Below, piece by piece: positions 1-5,576 of a stretch of 5,914 nt of DNA. Origin of the DNA: Chloroflexota bacterium (GTDB lineage Bacteria; Chloroflexota; Anaerolineae; UBA4142); contig JAMCRS010000134.1 of NCBI GenBank assembly GCA_023380675.1, forward strand, positions 1 through 5,914, written 5' to 3'. The notes under the pieces were generated by a model, which worked only from the letters and a program-made list of their open reading frames with translations, did not search any database and had not been told where the DNA came from. The translations under genes and the position numbers were made by a program. How positions within the stretch are numbered: position 1 is the first letter of the stretch; each line of letters begins with the position of its first letter.

Positions 1-23
1 GAGACGTGGCGCCGCCACGTCTC
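1..23. repeat. Perfect 10-bp palindrome, 3-nt loop
   Basis: Two perfectly complementary 10-base arms (GAGACGTGGC at 1-10, GCCACGTCTC at 14-23) flank a GCC loop. The window starts inside or at the edge of the element, so it may extend further left. From memory, palindromes of the GTAGAGACG...CGTCTCTAC type are dispersed intergenic repeats in cyanobacteria and Chloroflexota; this looks like one. There is no T-tract, so it is not a typical intrinsic terminator. Confidence 0.7.
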
Positions 24-30
24 TACCAAA

Positions 31-212
31 TGTACTTGGCACGCGCATGCGGGTCTCCGTGGGCGGGCGGGGGCGGGCGAAACGGCACGCATACCGAATG
101 TACTTGGCACGCGCATGTGGGTTTCCGTGGACGGGCGGGGGCGGGCGAAACGGCATGCATACCGAATGTACTTGGCATGCGCATGTGGGTTTCCGTGGAC
201 GGGCGGGGGCGG
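31..212. repeat. 68-bp tandem repeat, about 2.7 copies
   Basis: Units begin at 31, 99 and 167, each with TGTACTTGGC followed by a CGCGCATG or TGCGCATG block, then a G-rich stretch, then a block ending ACCGAA. The third copy is cut after its G-rich part at about 212, directly before the stop codon of the acyltransferase gene at 214. Copies 2 and 3 share substitutions against copy 1 (GTGGGTTTCC versus GCGGGTCTCC). A period of 68 is not a multiple of three, so open frames through the array are not coding. The function is unknown. Confidence 0.92.
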
Positions 213-213
213 A

Positions 214-1224
214 TCACGCCGGTTGAATATGTATCTCAAACACTTGCGTGTCGCGAGCGCCGAAGCGATACTTGTATTCTTCGTTCCCGCGAAGGAAATC
301 GTAGCGCTGCCGGCGACCGGCGATCGCATCGCGGATCGAGCAGGCGAATAGGACCACGCCCGGGCTGTACTGGCCGTACTCGACCGGATCGTAGCCCGAG
401 TTGTAGACCAGTACCTGATCGCCGTAGATAAAGTTCAGGACCGTTGCAGCGCGCACGCCTTCGATCTCCAAGAAATCGAGCTCGAGATTACCATTCGACT
501 GGAGCCGGCGCGCCATGTCGAGGAAGAATCCCTGCATCCGGCTGTCCATGAAAAGGTGTTTATCCGGCCGGCTTTTTCTGTGCAGGTCGACAAAGTCTGC
601 AATCGCCTGCTCCATCGACATCGTTTCGTCGACCGCGTACCAGCGGTGATTGGTTTCCTCCACTCGCCGCAGCTTGCGCCGGATCTCGTGACGGTCCTTT
701 TTGCCGAGCGTTTCGAGATAGGCATCCCAAGTCGCCGGGAGGTCGATGACGGGGCAGACGTCGTGGATCTGGCGTGTGACGGCGAGCCGGCGAGCCTGTG
801 CCAGCGCGACCAGCCGATCGTTGGTCGGCGAGCTCTCGGGTACGGTGCAGAGATGAAGGCCGCCGGTCCAGGGGGCGAAATCGGGCGCGGTGAGCGCATC
901 GAGAAACGCCGCGTACACCGCATCGGCGTGCGCGCGATCGACGATCAGGTCCAAATAATCCGACACATCGACGCAGCCGACGAGCGAGAGAGATAGGCCG
1001 GCGGCCGTCGCCTCTTCAAACAAGGGCGCCAGTCCAAGAAGCGCGCCGTCCTCGCCGCGCAGGGCGACGATGCGAAGCTTGCCTGAGCCGAGGTGCTGCC
1101 ACCACGTGCTTTGCCATTCCCAGGTCAGAAAGAGGGTGTCGCTTACGCCGCGGTGCAGCAGATCGTTCCATTCGGGCTTGAGTTTCTCAAAGGCAGAGGA
1201 GTCGGTGTATAGTTCGACGTTCAT
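214..1224 (-). CDS. FemAB/CelD-like GNAT acyltransferase
   Basis: The predicted protein has 336 residues and resembles the GNAT-fold family often called CelD/BcsL or Acetyltransf_6 (FemAB-like). Such enzymes transfer an acyl or aminoacyl group and often act in envelope or polysaccharide modification; the substrate here cannot be read from the sequence. Visible hallmarks are the N-terminal WEWQSTWWQHLG stretch (residues 35-46), the basic KKDRHEIRRKLRR segment (175-187) that opens the C-terminal GNAT half, the YNSGYDPVEYGQYSPG motif (274-289), and the terminal YDFLRGNEEYKYRFG block (308-322). It is soluble, with no signal peptide. The frame is open upstream to 1320, but ATG at 1222-1224 is preferred: a near-consensus promoter at 1273-1301 lies inside that extension, and the extension resembles no family N-terminus. 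AAGG lies 9-12 bases upstream as a weak ribosome site. The stop codon abuts the 68-bp repeat. Confidence 0.88.
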   Translation of the reverse strand: MNVELYTDSSAFEKLKPEWNDLLHRGVSDTLFLTWEWQSTWWQHLGSGKLRIVALRGEDGALLGLAPLFEEATAAGLSLSLVGCVDVSDYLDLIVDRAHADAVYAAFLDALTAPDFAPWTGGLHLCTVPESSPTNDRLVALAQARRLAVTRQIHDVCPVIDLPATWDAYLETLGKKDRHEIRRKLRRVEETNHRWYAVDETMSMEQAIADFVDLHRKSRPDKHLFMDSRMQGFFLDMARRLQSNGNLELDFLEIEGVRAATVLNFIYGDQVLVYNSGYDPVEYGQYSPGVVLFACSIRDAIAGRRQRYDFLRGNEEYKYRFGARDTQVFEIHIQPA

Positions 1225-1272
1225 TGGGGCAACCTTGGGGCGCGCGAGGCGCCGAGTGTGATTTCGCAGGTC

Positions 1273-1301
1273 ATTATATGCGATTCGCGGGATTTTGGAA
1301 A
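1273..1301 (-). promoter_or_regulatory. Sigma70-type promoter of the acyltransferase gene
   Basis: Read on the minus strand, a perfect TATAAT (1278-1273) lies 17 bases downstream of TTTCCA (1301-1296, 4 of 6 matches to TTGACA). Transcription would start near 1266, giving a leader of about 42 bases before ATG at 1224. The site lies between the repeat array and the gene, so the gene probably has its own transcript. Confidence 0.6.
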
Positions 1302-1321
1302 CGGGTTTGTGGAGCGACACG

Positions 1322-1651
1322 GCGCCGACTGAAGTCGGCCGGGAGGGGCGCGGTGCGCCGGGCGTCGGCCGGCGCCCGGCGCGGGAGCAGTCGTGGGTTG
1401 GCCGGCGCGGACGCGGGAGCAGCCGAGGGTTGCGCCGACTGAAGTCGGCCGGGAGGGGCGCGGTGCGCCGGGCGTCGGCCGGCGCGGACGCGGGAGCAGT
1501 CGCGGGTTGCGCCGACTGAAGTCGGCCGGGAGGGGCGCGGTGCGCCGGGCGTCGGCCTGCGCCGACGCGGGAGCAGTCATGGGTCGACCCGCGCCGACGC
1601 GGGAGCCGTCGTGGGTTGGCCGGCGCGGACGAAGCGAGCGGCCTAGGGTTG
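1322..1651. repeat. Composite two-module repeat array (A-B-B-A-B-A-B-B-B)
   Basis: Module A is 49 bp and occurs without change at 1322-1370, 1432-1480 and 1509-1557. It starts with GCGCCGACTGAAGTCGGCC, which contains the palindrome GCCGACT-GA-AGTCGGC. Module B is 28-33 bp with the core GACGCGGGAGCAGTCGTGGG and sits at 1371-1403, 1404-1431, 1481-1508, 1558-1590, 1591-1621 and, degenerate, 1622-1651. Spacings of A (110 and 77) are not multiples of three, so the long frames across it are artefacts. The array fills the gap between two leftward genes and overlaps the last codons and stop of the upstream one at 1643. The function is unknown; it resembles a REP-type dispersed palindrome expanded in tandem. 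Confidence 0.88.
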
Positions 1652-2125
1652 AGGTGTGCTGGTCAACGTCCGGTGTACGGGAGAGCTTTGACGTCCGAAT
1701 GTGGGTGACGGGGTGCTGGTCGGACTGCGGCGCACAGGAGAGCCTTGACGTCCGAAAGTGGGCGAGGGTGTGATGGTCGGCGTGGGAGGTGGATTGGTCA
1801 GGTCTACTGTCGGCGTAATCGTCGGCGGCTCGCGCGTCGGAATCGGCGCCTGGGTCGGCGTCGCGATGAGCGTGCCGGGCGGGAGGTTTAGAAAGGTGGG
1901 TGCGGCTTGCTGTGTGGGGGTCGCCTGGAGCGTCGGCGGGACGATGTAGGTCGGCGTCGAATGCGCGAGCAGCATCGGACGTGCGACCAGGCTCAAAGTC
2001 CCGGCGCAATACATCACGAGGGTTCCTACGAAGATAACGGCGAGGCAACCGTAGCCGATCTGCTCGCCGGGCGACAGGTTCGCGAGCCAGGAGCGAACCG
2101 GTTGCGGATCATGGTGGCTAGTCAT
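1643..2125 (-). CDS. Single-pass membrane protein with Thr/Pro-rich tail
   Basis: The protein has 160 residues and no family I recognise. Residues 1-23 are hydrophilic, residues 25-47 (YGCLAVIFVGTLVMYCAGTL...) form one clear membrane helix, and R49 follows. The rest is a low-complexity tail rich in Thr and Pro (many PTP, TPT and ATPT units), probably disordered. Orientation is uncertain; by analogy with similar Chloroflexota proteins the tail probably faces outside as a stalk or spacer. The last 38 residues are two copies of a 19-residue repeat (121-139 and 140-158, SPTFGRQ at the start of each). An in-frame TAG stands directly before ATG 2125, so no longer start exists, and no Shine-Dalgarno sequence is visible. 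The 3' end runs into the composite repeat array. A frame of 275 codons overlapping it (1221-2048) is a shadow. Confidence 0.72.
   Translation of the reverse strand: MTSHHDPQPVRSWLANLSPGEQIGYGCLAVIFVGTLVMYCAGTLSLVARPMLLAHSTPTYIVPPTLQATPTQQAAPTFLNLPPGTLIATPTQAPIPTREPPTITPTVDLTNPPPTPTITPSPTFGRQGSPVRRSPTSTPSPTFGRQSSPVHRTLTSTPQP
1652..1765 (-). repeat. Two 57-bp in-frame coding repeats
   Basis: Two diverged copies of 57 bp encode residues 121-139 and 140-158 of the Thr/Pro-rich protein. The block TTGACGTCCGAA (plus strand) occurs at 1688-1699 and 1745-1756, exactly 57 apart. The period is a multiple of 3, so the duplication keeps the frame, unlike the non-coding array it directly joins at 1651. 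Confidence 0.82.
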
Positions 2126-2236
2126 CTACGATGCGGCCGCGCATTCCGCATGGCGTGCGGCTCCGCGTCCCGGCGTATTGCGAACCCAAACAGCTACCTC
2201 CGTGAGAACATGTGGCTTGTGAACAAACCGTGCGCC

Positions 2237-2265
2237 ATTATAGCAACGGGTTGAAAAATAACCAA
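2237..2265 (-). promoter_or_regulatory. Leftward promoter of the Thr/Pro-rich protein gene
   Basis: On the minus strand a perfect TATAAT (2242-2237) lies 17 bases after TTGGTT (2265-2260, 3 of 6 matches to consensus). Transcription would start near 2230, giving a leader of about 105 bases to ATG 2125. Its -35 region lies inside the spacer of the rightward promoter. Confidence 0.5.
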
Positions 2266-2278
2266 ATCTCGGTATACT
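2251..2278 (+). promoter_or_regulatory. Rightward promoter of the thioesterase gene
   Basis: TTGAAA (2251-2256, 5 of 6) and TATACT (2273-2278, 5 of 6) are separated by 16 bases. The predicted start near 2285 gives a leader of about 15 bases, with GGAG (2290-2293) seven bases before ATG 2301. The promoter overlaps the leftward one, so the two polymerases could exclude each other. Confidence 0.65.
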
Positions 2279-2300
2279 CAGATAACGATGGAGAAGACGC

Positions 2301-2816
2301 ATGAGCGATGAACGATCGGAGACCGCGCTGGATATTCGCGGGGGCGACCCAAAGCTGGCGTCCAAGTGCAGCAGCGATTCAGAAGTGACCCTCAGCCAGC
2401 AAATGATGCCGTCGGACGCAAACCCGCTTGGAAACGTCCACGGCGGGTACATCATGAAGCTGGTCGACGAAGCCGGGGGGCTGGCCGCCATGCGGCATGC
2501 GCGCCGGCCGGTCGTCACGGTCGTGATGGACTCGATGTCGTTCCTGTCGCCGGTCCGGGTCGGCCACTTGTTGACGCTGCGCGCCAAGGTGAACTGGGTC
2601 GGCAAGAGCTCGATCGAAGTTGGCGTGCGCGTCGAGGCGGAGAACCCGGTAACCGGCGAGCTCGCGCACACGAATTCGGCGTTCGCCGTCTTCGTCGCGC
2701 TCGACGACGCCGGACACCCCACGTCGGTGCCGCCGCTGATCCTCGAGACTGAAGAGGACGTACGCCGCTGGGAACAAGGCGAAGAACGGCAGGCGCTGCG
2801 GCTGGCGAGGGGATGA
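2301..2816 (+). CDS. Hotdog-fold acyl-CoA thioesterase (YciA/ACOT type)
   Basis: The protein has 171 residues and is a single hotdog domain of the acyl-CoA hydrolase family (YciA, BACH/ACOT7). Members hydrolyse acyl-CoA to free acid and CoA in the cytoplasm. The diagnostic active-site segment is PSDANPLGNVHGGYIMKLVD (residues 37-56). N41 and D56 fall where the catalytic Asn/Asp occur in the family, and HGG (47-49) begins the central helix. The second half has the usual strands: VVTVVMDSMSFLSPVRVGHLL (71-91) and the alternating strand around 103-113. The C-terminal charged tail (149-171) is family-typical. The first 28 residues are variable and lead into the first strand, EVTLSQQMMPSD. Start ATG 2301 is supported by GGAG at 2290-2293 and by the promoter at 2251-2278. 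Chain-length preference cannot be inferred. Confidence 0.93.
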   Translation: MSDERSETALDIRGGDPKLASKCSSDSEVTLSQQMMPSDANPLGNVHGGYIMKLVDEAGGLAAMRHARRPVVTVVMDSMSFLSPVRVGHLLTLRAKVNWVGKSSIEVGVRVEAENPVTGELAHTNSAFAVFVALDDAGHPTSVPPLILETEEDVRRWEQGEERQALRLARG

Positions 2817-2821
2817 CGGTA

Positions 2822-3114
2822 GTCAAGTGGTCAAGTAGTCAACTAGTCAACTAGTCAATTGGTCAATTGGGGATTAGGCGATTTGTCGATCAGTCATCTA
2901 GTCGATCAGTGATTGGTCGATAAGTCAATTGGTCGACTGGTCAATCGGGCAATTGGGGATTAGGCGATTTGTCGATTAGTTGCCTGGTCAACTTGTGATT
3001 CGTGACAGCCCGATTGACTGATTAACCGATTGACTGATCGACCGATTGACTGATTGCCTAATTGACGAATTAACGAGTTGACTGATCGACTAATTGACCG
3101 ATTGACCAGTTGAC
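2822..3114. repeat. Octamer array with inverted halves
   Basis: From 2822 nearly every 8 bases starts with GTC (GTCAAGTG, GTCAAGTA, GTCAACTA, GTCAATTG, GTCGATCA and so on, at 2822, 2830, 2838, 2846, 2854, 2862 and onward). The phase holds to about 2994 apart from 7-base units at 2878, 2909 and 2964. From 3011 the array continues in exact 8-base phase as the reverse complement: units ending in GAC (CGATTGAC, TGATCGAC, TAATTGAC) from 3011-3018 to 3107-3114. The two halves form a long imperfect inverted repeat centred near 3003. A 27-base block occurs unchanged at 2864-2890 and 2950-2976. The array fills the 322-bp gap between two rightward genes and has no substantial reading frame. The function is unknown. 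Confidence 0.95.
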
Positions 3115-3128
3115 TTGTTGATTGTGTC

Positions 3129-3133
3129 AGGAG
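3129..3133 (+). promoter_or_regulatory. Ribosome binding site deciding the aminotransferase start
   Basis: AGGAG lies five bases before ATG 3139-3141. The frame is open from a TTG at 3115, but that start would put its first codons in the repeat array and before this site, so ATG 3139 is the start. No convincing promoter was seen in the repeat array, so the gene may be read from the thioesterase promoter or from a weak, unseen one. Confidence 0.8.
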
Positions 3134-3138
3134 CCCAC

Positions 3139-4308
3139 ATGAAGATTGCAGAACGGATGGACCGGTTGGGAACGGAGACGGCGTTCGAGGTGCTGGTCAA
3201 GGCCAGGGCGCTCGAGGCGCAAGGGCGCGACATTGTCCACCTGGAGATCGGCGAGCCGGATTTTGCGACCGCCGATCACATCATCGAGGCCGGGATTCGC
3301 GCGCTGCGGGATGGCATGACCAAGTACACCCCCAGCGCCGGCATCCCCGAGCTCAGGGAAGAGATCGCCCGTCACGTGAGCGCGACCCGCCGCGTCTCGG
3401 TCTCTCCGGATCAGGTCGTCGTGACGCCGGGAGCCAAGCCGATCCTATTCTTTGCGATGCTGGCGCTGATCGAGCCGGGAGACGAGGTGCTCTATCCCGC
3501 GCCCGGTTTTCCGATCTACGAAAGCATGATCCACTATCTCGGCGCCAAGGCGGTGCCGTACCGGCTGCGTGAAGAGAACCAGTTCCGCTTCGATCCGGAC
3601 GAATTCCGCGCGCTGGCGAACGCACGGACGCGGATGATCGTGCTCAACTCGCCGCACAACCCGACGGGCGGAGTGTTGGAAAAGGCGGACCTGGAGGTCG
3701 TGGCGCAAGTGGCGAACCAGTACGACTGCGCCGTGTTCACCGACGAGATCTATTGGCGGGTGCTATACGACGGAACGTTCAGCAGCCCGTACAGCATACC
3801 GGGAATGGCCGAGCGGACGATCCTGCTCGACGGTTTTTCCAAGACGTACTCGATGACCGGCTGGCGGCTGGGCTGGGGCGTGATGCCGGCCGAGCTCGCC
3901 GGACACGTCACGCGTCTGCAGACGAACTCGAATTCGTGCGTGGCCGGGTTTACGCAGTACGCCGGGCTCGAGGCGCTGCGCGGGCCGCAGGAGCCGGTCG
4001 ACCGGATGGTCGCGGCGTTCAAAGAGCGGCGCGACGCGATCGTCGACGGACTGAACGCGGTGCCCGGATTCAAGTGCGCCCGGCCGCGCGGAGCGTTCTA
4101 CGCCTATCCGAACGTCCAAGGGACCGGCTGGGACTCGCGCAAGCTGGCCGATTACGTCTTGAACGAGGCCGGGGTAGCCTGTCTAAGCGGAACGGCGTTC
4201 GGTGCAGCCGGGGAAGGGTATCTGCGCTTTTCGTATGCGAACTCGCTGGAGAACATCCGGCGGGCGCTGGTGCGCTTACGTGAAGCAGTGAGCAAGATTC
4301 AGGATTGA
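3139..4308 (+). CDS. PLP-dependent class I/II aminotransferase (AspC-like)
   Basis: The protein has 389 residues, the usual length for fold-type I aminotransferases of the aspartate/aromatic/alanine group, and is cytoplasmic. It transfers an amino group between an amino acid and a 2-oxo acid using PLP. Visible residues: GEPDF (38-42) in the N-terminal segment; KYTPSAG (62-68), whose Tyr contacts the partner subunit's cofactor; TPGAK (96-100) for the phosphate loop; NSPHNPTGG (170-178) with N174; TDEIYW (201-206) with D202 pairing with the pyridine nitrogen and Y205; DGFSKTYSMTGWRLGW (231-246) with K235 as the Schiff-base lysine and R243 for phosphate; and YLRFSYA (361-367) with R363 for the substrate carboxylate. 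All key residues are present, so it should be active. Specificity is uncertain: K100 lies near the lysine used for acidic side chains in Thermus aspartate aminotransferase, which hints at but does not show aspartate use. Confidence 0.93.
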   Translation: MKIAERMDRLGTETAFEVLVKARALEAQGRDIVHLEIGEPDFATADHIIEAGIRALRDGMTKYTPSAGIPELREEIARHVSATRRVSVSPDQVVVTPGAKPILFFAMLALIEPGDEVLYPAPGFPIYESMIHYLGAKAVPYRLREENQFRFDPDEFRALANARTRMIVLNSPHNPTGGVLEKADLEVVAQVANQYDCAVFTDEIYWRVLYDGTFSSPYSIPGMAERTILLDGFSKTYSMTGWRLGWGVMPAELAGHVTRLQTNSNSCVAGFTQYAGLEALRGPQEPVDRMVAAFKERRDAIVDGLNAVPGFKCARPRGAFYAYPNVQGTGWDSRKLADYVLNEAGVACLSGTAFGAAGEGYLRFSYANSLENIRRALVRLREAVSKIQD

Positions 4309-4320
4309 ACGAAGAGAAAG

Positions 4321-4350
4321 AAAGGAGCGGCCTACGGGCCGCTCCTTTTT
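4321..4350 (+). terminator. Strong rho-independent terminator
   Basis: GGAGCGGCC (4324-4332), loop TACG, then GGCCGCTCC (4337-4345), followed by T5 (4346-4350). AAA (4321-4323) can pair with the first Ts to lengthen the stem to 12 bp. It starts 12 bases after the aminotransferase stop. The leftward beta-helix remnant ends at 4359, and the upstream A/G-rich stretch gives a weaker TTTCTTTC tract on the minus strand, so it may end transcription from both sides. Confidence 0.92.
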
Positions 4351-4358
4351 GTATAGGG

Positions 4359-5267
4359 CTACTTTTTGACGTACGGAAGATAGATCGTCATCGACGCGGT
4401 CCCAAGAGTTGGCGCTTCATAGGCGCCGAGATCGCAAACGCTGGTCGCGTCGCCGTCGCCGTCTTTGGGTCGAGAGATGCCGCGCTGGTCATTGCTGGGG
4501 CAGCCGCTGTTGGCGCCGGCGTCGATCGCCGGGCTGCCGGTCAGGAGCGCGTACGTCTCGGTAGGACCCCCGTTGCTCGCGAGCGATCCGAGGTTCGGGC
4601 TCGCGACGTTGTTCTGGTCGGCGCCGCCGAAGTCTCCTGTGCACGTGTTGTCGGTGCTCAAGTTGTGGTCGCTCGAGGCGAGGGTGCCGCTGCAATTGCC
4701 ACCGGTGTTGTTCGCGAGCAACGCGTTGAGCAGTGTGGGCGCATTGGTAGCGGCTGCGCGAATGCCGCCGCCGCTTCCGCCGGCACTGTTGTTCGCGATC
4801 GTGAGATTGACGAGCGACATACTAAAGCCGAACGCCGCGATGCCGGCTCCGTCGCCGGTTGACGTATTCGCGCTGAATGTGGTGTTGGTAATTGTCGTTT
4901 GGGCGGTGCCATTGACGTACAGCCCACCCCCAATGCTGGCGTCGTTGTCCGAGACCGTGAGCCGTTCTGCGACAAAAGACCCGTCGTTGTAGATTCCGCC
5001 TCCATCTCCGCTCGCAGCGTGATTGCCATTCACGGTGCTATCCGTCAGAATGATTGTGGGGAAGCCGGACCCGTACAAGCCACCGCCGTTCGCCGAAGCA
5101 GTATTGTTCGATAAGATGATGTGGTCGGCTTTTAACGTGGCAGCGCTGGCGTCCAGCGAGATGCCGCCGCCGTACTGGGCCGAGTTTCCGCCAGGCGATC
5201 CGCCGATCGTCGTGTTCGTGATGGTGATCGGGCCGAAGTGGTCGTAGATGGCGCCCCCGTAGGCCGA
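4359..5267 (-). pseudogene. 5'-truncated beta-helix, choice-of-anchor Q surface protein
   Basis: The remnant codes for 302 residues, the C-terminal part of a secreted right-handed parallel beta-helix protein. Repeated coils are marked by GGAIY, GGGIS, GGGLY, GGGIY, GGGLY, GAGI and GGGIR, with TITNTT and SNNTA type turns between them. The closing module [20 protein letters not shown]...DQRGISRP...CDLGAYE is the hallmark of the choice-of-anchor Q family. The last residues, IYLPYVKK, resemble C-termini common in Chloroflexota surface proteins. There is no signal peptide and no start: the frame stays open into the palindromic element and stops at 5328-5330, and the only candidate, TTG at 5078, is in the middle of a coil. 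The coil pattern ends where the 11-bp inverted repeat of that element begins, so the 5' part was lost or replaced there. A carbohydrate-binding or adhesive role is possible but unproven. Confidence 0.78.
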
Positions 5268-5316
5268 GTTGCAAAGTCCTTTGCGGACCTCCCGCTGGCT
5301 CCTCCTTGACGCGACT

Positions 5317-5515
5317 CCCCCTTCCTTTTAGGAGTCCACTGAAAAAAGGTTTCCGCGCCACCTCAAGCCGATAGGAGGCGCGCAAAGCCCGAGGTTCCCG
5401 CCCCTTGCCAAGGGGAGGCGCGGGTGCGTCCATAAAGCGGCGCGAAGCACCGCGCAAACGACGCACCCGCAGGGTGGGGTCGGCTTTTTTCAGAGGACTC
5501 TTTTAGGGAAGGGGG
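5317..5515. repeat. Inner 31-bp inverted repeat pair
   Basis: Bases 5317-5347 and the reverse complement of 5485-5515 match at 26 of 31 positions. Both contain CCCCCTTCC, then GAGTCC, then CTGAAAAAA; the final 16 bases match at 15. The pair is nested within the 11-bp repeats of the larger element and encloses 137 bases. It may be an independent palindromic insertion inside the larger one, or part of its fold. Confidence 0.75.
5401..5470. repeat. Hairpins in the core of the palindromic element
   Basis: A 6-bp stem CCCCTT/AAGGGG with a GCC loop (5401-5415) is followed by an 11-bp perfect stem GCGGGTGCGTC (5420-5430) with GACGCACCCGC (5460-5470), enclosing 29 bases. No coding sense was found. 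Confidence 0.65.
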
Positions 5516-5521
5516 CCGGGG

Positions 5522-5576
5522 CGATGGAGCGTCGCTAAAGCCCGGCCTTTGGCCGGGCGTAATGGTCGCTCCATCG
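5522..5576. repeat. Two-tier hairpin
   Basis: An outer perfect 10-bp stem CGATGGAGCG (5522-5531) with CGCTCCATCG (5567-5576) encloses an inner perfect 8-bp stem GCCCGGCC (5540-5547), loop TTT, GGCCGGGC (5551-5558). The internal loops are 8 bases on each side. There is no T-tract. It could fold as RNA or as extruded DNA; it lies inside the MITE-like element near its right end. Confidence 0.75.

Noticed and set aside
6..431. Plus-strand frame of 141 codons over the first repeat array
   Set aside because: The 68-bp period shifts frame at each copy and the rest is antisense to the acyltransferase gene.
1322..1651. CRISPR array
   Set aside because: Repeats are too long, the intervening units are themselves related, and the spacing is irregular.
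1221..2048. 275-codon minus-strand frame rich in Arg, Pro and Ala
   Set aside because: It overlaps the Thr/Pro-rich gene in another frame and crosses repeats whose spacings are not multiples of three; its composition is that of a GC-rich shadow.
2126..2722. Minus-strand frame of 198 codons opposite the thioesterase
   Set aside because: It is antisense to a clearly recognised gene and covers the divergent promoters.
3011..3114. Repeated TTGAC words as -35 boxes for the aminotransferase
   Set aside because: They arise from the 8-base repeat itself, and no -10 box stands at a suitable distance.
4305..4992. Plus-strand frames opposite the beta-helix remnant
   Set aside because: Low-complexity Ala/Arg/Val shadows, antisense to a recognised coding pattern; one also crosses the terminator.
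5038..5466. Minus-strand frame of 142 codons entering the palindromic element
   Set aside because: It reads the beta-helix DNA in the wrong frame and then inverted repeats; no family pattern.
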